Shown: piece after piece, positions 1-7,838 of the stretch
Layout: each line of letters starts with the position of its first letter
Numbering within the stretch: position 1 is the first letter of the stretch
Assembly: GCF_022815905.2 (NCBI RefSeq)
Contig: NZ_CP119327.1
Coordinates: 310,001 to 374,000, forward strand
DNA length: 64,000 bases
Reading direction: 5' to 3'
DNA from: Staphylococcus sp. NRL 16/872
GTDB taxonomy: Bacteria > Bacillota > Bacilli > Staphylococcales > Staphylococcaceae
Notes under the pieces: model-generated
What the model was told of the DNA's origin: nothing
The model's input: the letters and a program-made list of their open reading frames with translations, nothing else
The model's database searches: none
Program-made: the position numbers and the translations under genes

Positions 1-301
1 TAAAGATAGTATGAATTTTAGACTTAACGCACCGAACAAATTTGGTGAATATTTATCTGCTTCATTACCAATACTAGTATCTGTGTCAGGTGTTATGTCA
101 GAACTATTATTAGAAAATAATTGTGGCTATCAATATAAATCCTCAAATGATCTTGTTAATTTAATTAATAAATATTATGAAACAAAAAAATTACAACAAG
201 AACATGCACAAAATGCTAGAGACTTATTTGAAAAATCTTTTAATGCTGAAAAAGTATATAAAGATTTCAGTGAATATTTAGAAACGGTTGCTAAATTCTA
301 A
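1..301 (+). CDS. Glycosyltransferase, C-terminal end only (5' truncated by window)
   Basis: The reading frame is open from the first bases of the window, so the gene starts upstream and the Met at 11 is probably internal. The visible ~99 residues resemble the C-terminal lobe of a GT4-type glycosyltransferase: a KFGEYLSASLPILVS stretch matches the usual 'K..EYLA.G.PI' sugar-nucleotide-binding segment, followed by the typical helical tail. It would add a sugar to a lipid-linked surface polysaccharide in the cytoplasm. The next gene follows after 23 bases in the same direction, consistent with one polysaccharide operon. Donor and acceptor cannot be told. Confidence 0.7.
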   Translation, partial: KDSMNFRLNAPNKFGEYLSASLPILVSVSGVMSELLLENNCGYQYKSSNDLVNLINKYYETKKLQQEHAQNARDLFEKSFNAEKVYKDFSEYLETVAKF

Positions 302-324
302 AATGAAATAAAGGGTGTATATAT

Positions 325-897
325 TTGATAAAAAAAATAATAAAACGTTTAGCTAGAATATCTACTCTCAAAAAAGGGATTTATGGAAACATTGGGAAAG
401 GTAATAAATTTTCATGGAGCGTGTTCATTAGTGAAGGAGCACAATTAGGTTCTTATAATTACATTGGCCCCTATACAATGATAAATAATGCTAAAGTGGG
501 TAATTATTGTTCTATAGCACCAGGAGTTAAATTAGGTCAAGCTGAGCATAGTAAGGATTTTTTTACCACTGCCCAACTTCTTAGTAAAGACTTGATAAAT
601 CATTCATTAAATAAAGAAAAAACTAATATAGGTAATGATGTATGGTTAGGCGCTAATGTGGTGGTACTTCAAGGTGTTACTATTGGAGACGGTGCAATTA
701 TAGGAGCTAACGCTGTAGTCACAAAAGATATACCTGACTACGCTATAGCAGTGGGAATTCCAGCAAAAGTGATAAAATATCGTTTCAATGAGAATATGAT
801 TGCTACTTTAAAAGAATCAAACTGGTTTAATAATGATTTGAAAAAAGCTAAACAAATATTAAAAGATATTCAAAAGAAAGAATCCTTAGGTGAGTGA
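325..897 (+). CDS. Hexapeptide-repeat O-acetyltransferase (CatB/xenobiotic acetyltransferase-like)
   Basis: 190 residues starting at TTG 325, with AAGGGTG about 8 bases upstream. The body is a left-handed beta-helix of hexapeptide repeats: [LIV]G.-type repeats around residues 35-60, then a second set with GNDVWLGANVVVLQGVTIGD and GANAVVTKDIPDYAIAVGIP, the classic end of LbH acetyltransferases. A His (AEHSKDF, about residue 73) sits in the loop that carries the catalytic His in this family. By context it acetylates a sugar of the surface polysaccharide using acetyl-CoA. Acceptor unknown. It overlaps the possible GTG start of the next gene, so translation is coupled. Confidence 0.82.
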   Translation: MIKKIIKRLARISTLKKGIYGNIGKGNKFSWSVFISEGAQLGSYNYIGPYTMINNAKVGNYCSIAPGVKLGQAEHSKDFFTTAQLLSKDLINHSLNKEKTNIGNDVWLGANVVVLQGVTIGDGAIIGANAVVTKDIPDYAIAVGIPAKVIKYRFNENMIATLKESNWFNNDLKKAKQILKDIQKKESLGE

Positions 898-898
898 A

Positions 899-1993
899 AT
901 GAAAATACTACATTTAAATTCTAATTTTTTATTTACAAAAATTTATGAGAATCAAATTAAAAGTATGCCGTCTGATTTTGATCATATAATTTATAATCCA
1001 TTAAAAAAGAGTGTAAAAAATCATACGAATTTAAAAGTATTAAATCCAGTAAATTTAGATAAACTAGATTCAATTCTTAGTCTAAAAAGACTTTCTAAAT
1101 CTTATAAATATTTGAAACAAAATATTAAATTAGACCAAATAAATATTGTGCATGCTCATACTTTAACTAATGATGGGCTATTAGCTTTAAGATTATTTAA
1201 AAGAAATAAAATACCATATATTTTAACAATTAGAAATACAGATATTAATTTCACTTTAAAATACAAAAAGCATTTAAAAAAACAATTTTTTGATGTAATT
1301 ATGTCAGCGAAAAATGTAATTTTTCCCAATCACTCGTATAAACATAAATTATTAGATATATTTAAAAATAATATTAAATTAGTGAAAAAACTTAATGATT
1401 CTTTAGTTATCCCTAACGGTATTGATGAATTATGGATAAATAATCCATCTCAAAATGTAAAGACTATCAATAAACAAAATGTAAAAATTTTATTTGTTGG
1501 AAGAATTTATAGTAATAAGAATTTACATACTTTATTAGAAGCTTTAAATAGGATAGAAAATTATGAGTTGACAGTAGTAGGCAGTATTATTGATACTAAA
1601 TATTTTGATGAGTTAAATAAAAAATATAATTTTAATTATATTGGAGAAAAAAGTAAAGAAGAATTAATTGAAATTATGAAATATCATCATATTTTTGCCA
1701 TGCCATCTTTTAATGAAACTTTTGGACTAGTTTATATTGAAGCTCTAAGTCAAAATCTTCCTGTATTATATACTAAAAATGAAGGAATATATAATTATTT
1801 TGAGGAAACCAAGTATGGAATTGCTGTCCAACCGAACGACGTTAAAAATATTGAAGAAGGTTTAAAATTCATCATACATAACTATCAAATAATTCAAAAC
1901 AATCTAAAGGATAAAACCTTCTTAACAGATTTCGATTGGAATAATATTGGGAAAGTTTATGAAAAATTGTATTTAGGTGAATATTATGGGTAG
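899..1993 (+). CDS. Glycosyltransferase family 4
   Basis: About 364 residues. The frame could open at GTG 890, but an AGG at 888-890 with proper spacing favours ATG 899. The N-terminal lobe carries the VHAHTLTNDG segment. The C-terminal GT-B lobe has ILFVGRIYSNKNLHTLLEAL (near residue 200), then MPSFNETFGLVYIEAL with the E-x7-E nucleotide-sugar motif of GT4 enzymes. It would transfer a sugar to the growing undecaprenyl-linked repeat unit at the inner membrane face. It lies inside the polysaccharide operon, overlapping both neighbours by a few bases. Linkage and sugar cannot be predicted. Base composition is very AT-rich even for this chromosome, common for variable capsule-type loci. Confidence 0.85.
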   Translation: MKILHLNSNFLFTKIYENQIKSMPSDFDHIIYNPLKKSVKNHTNLKVLNPVNLDKLDSILSLKRLSKSYKYLKQNIKLDQINIVHAHTLTNDGLLALRLFKRNKIPYILTIRNTDINFTLKYKKHLKKQFFDVIMSAKNVIFPNHSYKHKLLDIFKNNIKLVKKLNDSLVIPNGIDELWINNPSQNVKTINKQNVKILFVGRIYSNKNLHTLLEALNRIENYELTVVGSIIDTKYFDELNKKYNFNYIGEKSKEELIEIMKYHHIFAMPSFNETFGLVYIEALSQNLPVLYTKNEGIYNYFEETKYGIAVQPNDVKNIEEGLKFIIHNYQIIQNNLKDKTFLTDFDWNNIGKVYEKLYLGEYYG

Positions 1994-3212
1994 ATTTTTA
2001 AAAGATTCAACGCTAAATATAATTTCTAATTTAATTGTAGTAGTGGTAATACAATTAATAGCTTTTCCATTCATAAATAAAAATGTAAATAATGATCAAT
2101 TCGCATTATTAATAGTTTTATACGGGATAGCTATAGTTGTGGCAACTAGTTTAGGAAATACTTTAAATAACGTAAGGTTGTTGCATCGAGAAGATATCGA
2201 TGAAATCGAGAGAGAAACTATTTTCACAAATGGTTTTATTATCATATTAATTCTTAATCTAATTATTTTTAGTGGTGTAAGTTTATTCTATAGTCATAAT
2301 TTTGATTTCAATTTATTATTAATGATTATTTTTTCTTTATTACTAACTTCAAGATATTATTTAAATGTATATTTTAGAGAAAATTTAAAATATATTAATA
2401 TTTTGTTAGTGAATATATTTGTATTTATTGGTTATTTACTTGGATTACTGATTTTTAAATTCTTAATACCTTTCTACTCGATTGTATTTGTTTTTGGCGA
2501 ATTGTTAGGATTTATTTTTTTAGTGAAAAAGAACAATTTCATAAAATATATTAACGCTAAAAAAACAACAAATAAGAAAAAAATAAAAAAAATATTTGAT
2601 GATTATGTAAATTTCACTTTAATAAACGTTATAATAAACGTATTAAATTATTTAGATAGGTTTATACTTTTACCAATTATCGGTCCCTTATTAGTTAACG
2701 TATACTTTATAGCTTCAACAGCAAGTAAAATGATAGGATTAATAACTACTCCAATGAATAATGTCATTCTTTCATACTTAAGTGTGAAAAATAGCAAAGA
2801 TAATTTAAAAAGGTTTATACAAATTAATATTGGAATTTTAATAGCAAGTATCCCATTATTTTTCATAGTAAAATACTCTTCACTTTTAGTAGTGTATATT
2901 TTATACAATAAATATACAGATAAAGTTACGATAGTAATTAACTTAGTGGTTATAATATGTATTTTACAAATATTTAATAGTATATTTCATCCGTTTGCGA
3001 TGAGAATGATTAATTCTAAAATTATTTTCTACATACAAATAGGTTATGGCTTAGTGTACTTAACTTTAGCAATTATTGGAAGTCATATGTTTGGATTATC
3101 AGGATTTTGTTGGGCGACAATTATAGCAATGTTATTAAAATTAATAGTAACTAATTTACTAGTAGTTAAAATTACTACTTCAAAGAAAGGAAAGAATACA
3201 ATTGGTACATGA
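1986..3212 (+). CDS. Polysaccharide flippase-like membrane protein (Wzx/MOP superfamily)
   Basis: About 408 residues. The start is placed at ATG 1986, five bases after AGGTGA, rather than the in-frame GTG 1977. The protein is almost entirely hydrophobic with 12 or so predicted membrane segments separated by short charged loops (for example a Lys-rich loop near residue 190), the usual pattern of O-antigen or teichuronic-acid type flippases. The N-terminus (FLKDSTLNIISNLIVVVVIQ) resembles the start of MOP-family exporters. The role would be to turn lipid-linked repeat units to the outer membrane leaflet. Its 3' end overlaps the next gene by 11 bases. Assignment rests on topology and operon context; primary sequence motifs are weak. 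Confidence 0.72.
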   Translation: MGRFLKDSTLNIISNLIVVVVIQLIAFPFINKNVNNDQFALLIVLYGIAIVVATSLGNTLNNVRLLHREDIDEIERETIFTNGFIIILILNLIIFSGVSLFYSHNFDFNLLLMIIFSLLLTSRYYLNVYFRENLKYINILLVNIFVFIGYLLGLLIFKFLIPFYSIVFVFGELLGFIFLVKKNNFIKYINAKKTTNKKKIKKIFDDYVNFTLINVIINVLNYLDRFILLPIIGPLLVNVYFIASTASKMIGLITTPMNNVILSYLSVKNSKDNLKRFIQINIGILIASIPLFFIVKYSSLLVVYILYNKYTDKVTIVINLVVIICILQIFNSIFHPFAMRMINSKIIFYIQIGYGLVYLTLAIIGSHMFGLSGFCWATIIAMLLKLIVTNLLVVKITTSKKGKNTIGT

Positions 3213-4416
3213 AAATAATGTGAAACCTAAAAATCCAATTATGAGTAATATTATATTAAGTATCCTTTTCATATTACTTCTAATTGGATCTCTAAATGCC
3301 AACGGTTCTAGAATCGGTATTATATCTCTAGGAATTGTAGTTGGTTATACGAATGTATTCTATTTTCTTAAAATTATTTATAAAAGACATGTTAAATTTT
3401 CAGATTTGATTATACTATTGTTAACAATTTTTTATATAGTTATTTCTCTAATTTCCTCTCAAATTGGATTAGGAAATAAAGGTCTTACGAATACATTTGA
3501 ATTTGTAGCTTGTATAGGAGTTTATTTATATTTTTCTAATAGTGATTGGAATGAAAAAGTGATACTCATGTTTTATAGAATAAGTATTATTTTTGTTTCT
3601 TTACATTTTCTTATATGGGTAGGTAAGGGCTTTGGACGTCAATTTTCAAGTATATATCCTAATTCAAATATTTTAGGGCCTTTTATGTTTATAGCCATCT
3701 ATTTCATTTTAATGAGAATATTTACAACTAAAAAACGATTAATTCCATATGTTTTTCTATTTTTAGCGTTATTATTATTATTGGCTAGTGATACTAGGTC
3801 AGTATTATTATCAATGTTAATTGGCTTAAGCATTTATTTAATTTGGAATAAAATAATTAAATATAAAGCTGTCAGTGTAATTACTTTTATTTTGATAATG
3901 GTAATTTTTGGTTCTATAGTTTTCTTATATCCTAAATTACCAAAATGGAGTCAATATGGTAAATTAGAAGCTTGGATGTTAGAACATACTGGAAAAAGTA
4001 TAATGTCAGGACGAGCTGACATATGGGGAAGGTTGAATAATTTAATAGACATACGTCCAATATTTGGATTTGGACCTAATACAGTGGCTACCGATGTGAT
4101 TGGTAGAAATGCATCTTCACATAATCTGTATGTAAACATGGCTCTTCAAATTGGTTACTTAGGATTGTTAATATTTATTTTAATTTTATTTGTTATTTTT
4201 ATGAGATATGTTTCCAAAGGTCATAATCAATTAGTCCGTTTAGCGGTCGCTGCTTTTATAGCTATATTAGCACATCAGTTATTCGAAATTACTTTGGTAC
4301 AAAATCAGTTGTCAATTGGCTTAATACAATGGCTAGTTATCGCAACTGGAGCAGCAATGACTTTAAAATACTATGACATAAAAAATGAAAGTGAGGAAGT
4401 TAATCATGAAAAGTAA
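3202..4416 (+). CDS. O-antigen ligase/polymerase (Wzy-like) family membrane protein
   Basis: 404 residues from TTG 3202, with a purine-rich AAGAAAGGAAAG upstream. About ten to twelve hydrophobic segments surround one longer extracytoplasmic loop (about residues 250-320) that holds GRADIWGRL and the SSHNLYVNMALQIG stretch. The H-N-x-Y signature there is typical of Wzy_C/O-antigen ligase proteins. It would polymerise or ligate flipped repeat units outside the membrane. It sits between the flippase-like gene and the LCP gene, as expected for the end of a Wzx/Wzy-type pathway. Sequence in this family is poorly conserved, so polymerase versus ligase is undecided. Confidence 0.78.
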   Translation: MVHENNVKPKNPIMSNIILSILFILLLIGSLNANGSRIGIISLGIVVGYTNVFYFLKIIYKRHVKFSDLIILLLTIFYIVISLISSQIGLGNKGLTNTFEFVACIGVYLYFSNSDWNEKVILMFYRISIIFVSLHFLIWVGKGFGRQFSSIYPNSNILGPFMFIAIYFILMRIFTTKKRLIPYVFLFLALLLLLASDTRSVLLSMLIGLSIYLIWNKIIKYKAVSVITFILIMVIFGSIVFLYPKLPKWSQYGKLEAWMLEHTGKSIMSGRADIWGRLNNLIDIRPIFGFGPNTVATDVIGRNASSHNLYVNMALQIGYLGLLIFILILFVIFMRYVSKGHNQLVRLAVAAFIAILAHQLFEITLVQNQLSIGLIQWLVIATGAAMTLKYYDIKNESEEVNHEK

Positions 4417-5350
4417 ATCTAAACTTTTTAAAATTATCATTGGTATTCTAGTTTTCTTTTTAATAATTGCTGCTATTATTGGTGTTTTTATTTTTACTAA
4501 AGTAAAATCTTTAAATGATAGTGTGAATTCTCCGTTAAAAAGATCGCATTCTGAATTCAGAGATAAACCAACAAAAGATGGAGAACCGATGACTGTAGTA
4601 TTATATGGGATAGATAGCGATTCTCAAAGAGAAGAACAAAATTCTGGCCAACGTAGTGATTCAATTGTATTAATCTCAATTAATCCAAAAGATAAAAAAA
4701 CTGTGATGGTAAGTATACCTAGAGATACTCGTGCTAAAATTGTAGGAAAAGATTCAACTGAGAAAATTAACCATGCTTATGCATATGGTGGTCCTGATAT
4801 GGCTGTTAAATCTTTAGAACATTTAATGAATGTACCAGTAGATCATTATATTTCAATTAATATGGATGGAGTTAAGACGGTGGTAAATGAAATGGGTGGC
4901 GTTACACTTCCAAGTAATGCATCATTCACAACTAGAGACTCAAAAAACACATATCAATTTGAAAAAGGGAAAAAATACAAAATGGATGGAGAAAAAGCCT
5001 TAGCTTATATGCGTAGTCGTAAAGAAGAGGGCGCTGGTGGAGATGAAGGACGTCAATTACGTCAACAACAAGTTATTACTGCAGTTGCCAAAGAGGCCTT
5101 TTCAATTAATTCCATCACAAAATTAAATGGGATTTTTAAAGCTACTCGAGACAATTTAAAAACGGATTTAAGCTTTGTGCAGTTAAATGGTTTTAGATCA
5201 GATTATGATAAAGCTCAAGATAACGTAGAAAAGCTTACAATCGATGGTGAAAATAAAATCGGCGATGATGGATTATATTATTTCTATCCTGATAAAAATA
5301 GTTTGAGTAATGTCGAAAAGAAAATAAAGGATAATTTAAATCTAAAATAA
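4406..5350 (+). CDS. LytR-CpsA-Psr (LCP) family glycopolymer transferase
   Basis: About 314 residues. An in-frame ATG exists at 4385, but GTGAGGAAG just before ATG 4406 favours the latter. A short basic N-terminus leads into one membrane anchor (about residues 8-30), then an extracellular LCP domain with the expected signatures: LYGIDSD, RSDSIVLISINP, VSIPRDTRAKIVG, KINHAYAYGG, and ALAYMRSRK near residue 200 with basic pyrophosphate-contacting residues. LCP enzymes move undecaprenyl-linked polymers onto peptidoglycan. As last gene of the operon it very likely attaches this polysaccharide to the wall. Its start overlaps the previous stop, and a rho-independent terminator follows at once. Confidence 0.9.
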   Translation: MKSKSKLFKIIIGILVFFLIIAAIIGVFIFTKVKSLNDSVNSPLKRSHSEFRDKPTKDGEPMTVVLYGIDSDSQREEQNSGQRSDSIVLISINPKDKKTVMVSIPRDTRAKIVGKDSTEKINHAYAYGGPDMAVKSLEHLMNVPVDHYISINMDGVKTVVNEMGGVTLPSNASFTTRDSKNTYQFEKGKKYKMDGEKALAYMRSRKEEGAGGDEGRQLRQQQVITAVAKEAFSINSITKLNGIFKATRDNLKTDLSFVQLNGFRSDYDKAQDNVEKLTIDGENKIGDDGLYYFYPDKNSLSNVEKKIKDNLNLK

Positions 5351-5356
5351 AATAAA

Positions 5357-5392
5357 AAGTGCTTTGTCCGATAGTGGATAAAGCTCTTTTTT
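5357..5392 (+). terminator. Rho-independent terminator after LCP gene
   Basis: An imperfect stem pairs GCTTTGTCC with GGATAAAGC (one G-U) around a short loop, flanked by A-run and T-run. It ends the polysaccharide operon and may also work from the other side. Confidence 0.8.
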
Positions 5393-5407
5393 ACGTATAT
5401 AAACTTA

Positions 5408-5444
5408 AAAAAGCAGGCCTCCTTATTTAAGAGAGCGCCTGCTT
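5408..5444 (-). terminator. Rho-independent terminator after alkaline phosphatase
   Basis: Read on the minus strand, GAAGCAGGC pairs with GCCTGCTT, followed by a T-run. It lies just past the phosphatase stop codon. Confidence 0.82.
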
Positions 5445-5456
5445 CAATATTACATA

Positions 5457-6926
5457 TTATTGATTTTGTTGGCTTGCTACGTCGTTTGCGAAGAAGTCGA
5501 AGATATTTTTTGCGCTTTGAGTGTTGTCCATGTTGCCAGCGAATCTATCTTCACCTGGACCGTATGCGTAAGTGTTTACATCTTCACCTGTATGACCGTA
5601 TGTAGTCCAACCAGTGTGAGATTCATCGTTAATTGGTTTTTGGATAGCATCTTGTAATTTTGTAGTTGCTTCAGTGACTTTAGGGTCTTTGTCGTCTTTT
5701 GCTTTAGATTTAGCGTCTTTTAAGTCTTTCGCTGCTTCTTTAACTTTATCTAATTGATCACTAGGGAATTTGATTCCATAACCGTCATTGATAACTTCTT
5801 CTGGGTCTTTGCCATCAGCAATTTGTTTTGTCATGTAGCTACCAGAGTGTTTCATTTTGTGAATTGCTTCAGGGTTCCAAACGTAATCTTTACCTTTAGC
5901 GATTGATAAGCCACCAGTTGAGTGGTCAGCTGTTGCAACAACTAACGTATCTTTATGTGTATTTGCGTAATCGATAGCGTTTTGGAAAGATTTTTCGAAA
6001 CCACTCATTTCTGACATAACACCAGTGATGTCGTTAGGATGGCCAGATTTATCGATAGACGCACTTTCTACCATTAAGAAGAAGCCTTTGTCATTTTTTT
6101 CTAATTTAGATAATGCACTGTTTTCCATATCGACTAATAATGGATTTTCTTGAGGTGCATCGATTTGTAATGGCATATCTTTTTCAGAGAATAAACCTAA
6201 TACTTGATTGCTTTGAGAGTTTGCTAATTCATCTTTATTAGTAACATAGTCGTAACCATCTTGTTGGAATTTATCAGTTAAGTTGCCATTTTCCTTACCG
6301 AAGTATTTAGAACCGCCACCTAAGATAACGTCTGCTTTATGTTGTCCATTAATTTTATCGTTAAAGAATTGTTGAGCGATTTCATCTTTTTTATCACGGC
6401 TATCAACGTGAGATGCGTAAACAGCTGGTGTAGCATCTGTGACTTCTGCAGTTGTCACGATACCAGTTGATTTACCATCTTCTTTAGCTTGTTCTAATAC
6501 TGATTTAACAGGTTTTTTATCAGTATCTACTGAAATAGCACCATTGTATGTTTTTTGACCAGTTGCGAAAGCTGTACCACCAGCAGCTGAGTCAGTTACG
6601 TTTTCTTTAGGGTCATTTGGATTTGTACGGTTTGTACCTTTTAAATATTTATCAAATGCGGTTTGATCTAATTCTTTTGTATCTGGGTTATCTGCGAAAT
6701 AACGGTAAGCTGAGTTGTAAGACGGTCCCATGCCATCGCCAACCATGAAGATAACGTTTTTAGGATTCTTAGTGTTACCAAATGCGATAGCGCCATTATC
6801 ATTTTGTTGATCTTCTGGACCTGCGCCTGGACTAGATGCGAATGAAATTTGTGATGTTCCCAATAATGAAGCAGTTAAGATTGAACCTGCAACAGTAGTT
6901 TTACCGAATTTGTTGATGAAACTCAT
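5457..6926 (-). CDS. phoB: Secreted alkaline phosphatase
   Basis: 489 residues with an N-terminal signal peptide: basic start, hydrophobic core VAGSILTASLLGTSQI, and a likely cleavage after SFA near residue 30. Alkaline phosphatase signatures are all present: NVIFMVGDGMGPSY (first metal Asp), DSAAGGTAFATG with the nucleophile Ser, ASHVDSR, MVESASIDKSGHPND, VATADHSTGG, and a C-terminal HTGEDVNTYAYGP metal His. It releases phosphate from phosphomonoesters outside the cell. The start codon is preceded by AGGGGGC. A ladder of Pho-box-like repeats lies upstream, so induction by phosphate starvation is expected. The Lys/Asp-rich insert near residues 395-420 is typical of staphylococcal forms. It is a single-gene unit between two terminator-flanked operons. 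Confidence 0.93.
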   Translation of the reverse strand: MSFINKFGKTTVAGSILTASLLGTSQISFASSPGAGPEDQQNDNGAIAFGNTKNPKNVIFMVGDGMGPSYNSAYRYFADNPDTKELDQTAFDKYLKGTNRTNPNDPKENVTDSAAGGTAFATGQKTYNGAISVDTDKKPVKSVLEQAKEDGKSTGIVTTAEVTDATPAVYASHVDSRDKKDEIAQQFFNDKINGQHKADVILGGGSKYFGKENGNLTDKFQQDGYDYVTNKDELANSQSNQVLGLFSEKDMPLQIDAPQENPLLVDMENSALSKLEKNDKGFFLMVESASIDKSGHPNDITGVMSEMSGFEKSFQNAIDYANTHKDTLVVATADHSTGGLSIAKGKDYVWNPEAIHKMKHSGSYMTKQIADGKDPEEVINDGYGIKFPSDQLDKVKEAAKDLKDAKSKAKDDKDPKVTEATTKLQDAIQKPINDESHTGWTTYGHTGEDVNTYAYGPGEDRFAGNMDNTQSAKNIFDFFANDVASQQNQ

Positions 6927-7002
6927 TTTTTAAAAAGCCCCCTAATATGTATAAAGTAGTTGTTACACTTATATATTAAGAAACTTTATTTGATTTAAGA
7001 TG

Positions 7003-7037
7003 ATTATAAAGTTATTTTTAAGTAAAGGTATTGTAAA
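7003..7037 (-). promoter_or_regulatory. Candidate Pho box array and -10 for alkaline phosphatase
   Basis: On the minus strand TTTACA (7032-7037), TTTACT (7021-7026) and ATAACT (7010-7015) repeat with an exact 11-base period, matching the TT(A/T)ACA-N5 layout of PhoP-binding boxes. A perfect TATAAT (7003-7008) follows directly. The gap between last box and -10 is shorter than in Bacillus models, and a second -10-like TATATA lies at 6972-6977, so the true start site is uncertain. Confidence 0.6.
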
Positions 7038-7143
7038 CAATTATTAATTTGTCTAATTTATAATATTTTTTATTTGAATTAATTTCTTATTTCTTTTCAG
7101 AAATTAAGGAGTAGGTTATAATGATGTTAAATAAAATAGTTCG

Positions 7144-7265
7144 TCTTATTAAGAGTGAGTGGAGGGATTTGGCCCTATGAAGCTCCAGCAACTGCGTTCA
7201 TCGTGAGGTGCTACATCCAACAGGAATTCCTGAAAGATAAGAAGATGTCTGGAAGCGCTTCTTAT
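7144..7265 (+). promoter_or_regulatory. SAM-I (S-box) riboswitch
   Basis: The stretch carries the conserved S-box blocks in order: CTTATTAAGAG, GTGGAGGGA, GGCCCTATGAAGC, CCAGCAAC, GAGGTGCTA, CCAACAGGAATTCCTG and AAAGATAAG. P1 pairs CTTAT (7144-7148) with ATAAG (7237-7241). The same ATAAG also belongs to a perfect hairpin ATAAGAAG/CTTCTTAT (7237-7265), so P1 and that hairpin exclude each other, as in a switch. A T-run at 7293-7299 and a weak GGG/CCC hairpin follow. Whether control is by termination or by hiding the GGTGG ribosome site at 7305-7309 is not clear. It controls the 56-residue ORF at 7317. Confidence 0.9.
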
Positions 7266-7316
7266 TTAAGGAGGGCTATTTTATTTACCCAATTTTTTTG
7301 AAAAGGTGGTAAACAC

Positions 7317-7487
7317 ATGGAGACATTGCGAGAATTATTTAAACAATTGGACTACTGGGAGAACTACGCACCAAGAAGTTATAGTGGCAGTATGATGAGA
7401 GTAGGTAAGCGAAATGAAGTTAAACGACAAATCTTTAAAAGTATCACGGTAGAGGATATTAGAAAGTATATATTAAATAAGAAATAA
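7317..7487 (+). CDS. Uncharacterised 56-residue protein under SAM riboswitch control
   Basis: ATG 7317 has GGTGG at good spacing and the frame stays open for 56 codons, ending just before a terminator at 7495-7531. The product begins METLRELFKQLDYWENY and continues with a basic, probably helical second half (KRNEVKRQIFKSITVEDIRK). It has no signal peptide, membrane segment or cysteine. I do not recognise the family. The position between an S-box and a terminator makes it the only gene the riboswitch can serve locally, which suggests a role in methionine, SAM or sulfur metabolism. That is inference from context only. Confidence 0.72.
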   Translation: METLRELFKQLDYWENYAPRSYSGSMMRVGKRNEVKRQIFKSITVEDIRKYILNKK

Positions 7488-7494
7488 TGAATAC

Positions 7495-7533
7495 AAAGCC
7501 TCATCATACTATATGTTATGGTGGGGCTTTAAC
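7495..7533 (+). terminator. Rho-independent terminator after the S-box ORF
   Basis: AAAGCCTCATCATA pairs with TATGGTGGGGCTTT with two mismatches, and a T-containing tail follows. It separates the riboswitch unit from the two-component genes. Confidence 0.75.
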
Positions 7534-7632
7534 AAATCTCGTTGTATACGCGTATTCATTTTCATGAAAAAGATGTAAAATAAAGGCTAAGTAATTCGAA
7601 AATACTAGATAAAAATATAGAGGTGAACATCT

Positions 7633-7797
7633 GTGATATTAATTATGTTGTCTCCATTATTAATTATTGGATTTATCGCATTATCTATCAGAGAAGAAAG
7701 AAAACGTAGTAAAAAAGACCAAGAGAAAAAAGCAGAAATGGAAAAAGAGAAAAACAAAATCTCAAATCCGGACTATGATAAGCAAGATAAAGAATAA
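7633..7797 (+). CDS. Small single-pass membrane protein upstream of braRS
   Basis: A GTG start at 7633 has AGAGGTGAA six bases upstream. The 54-residue product has one N-terminal membrane helix (ILIMLSPLLIIGFIALSI), then a highly charged Lys/Glu tail ending NPDYDKQDKE. A start at ATG 7645 is also possible. The tail after the helix is probably cytoplasmic by the positive-inside rule. It lies 41 bases before the response regulator in the same direction, so it may be co-transcribed. Family not recognised. Confidence 0.6.
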   Translation: MILIMLSPLLIIGFIALSIREERKRSKKDQEKKAEMEKEKNKISNPDYDKQDKE

Positions 7798-7838
7798 ATT
7801 ACTAACTCTAAGAAATTTAGTTATGAAAGGTGAGCAAT

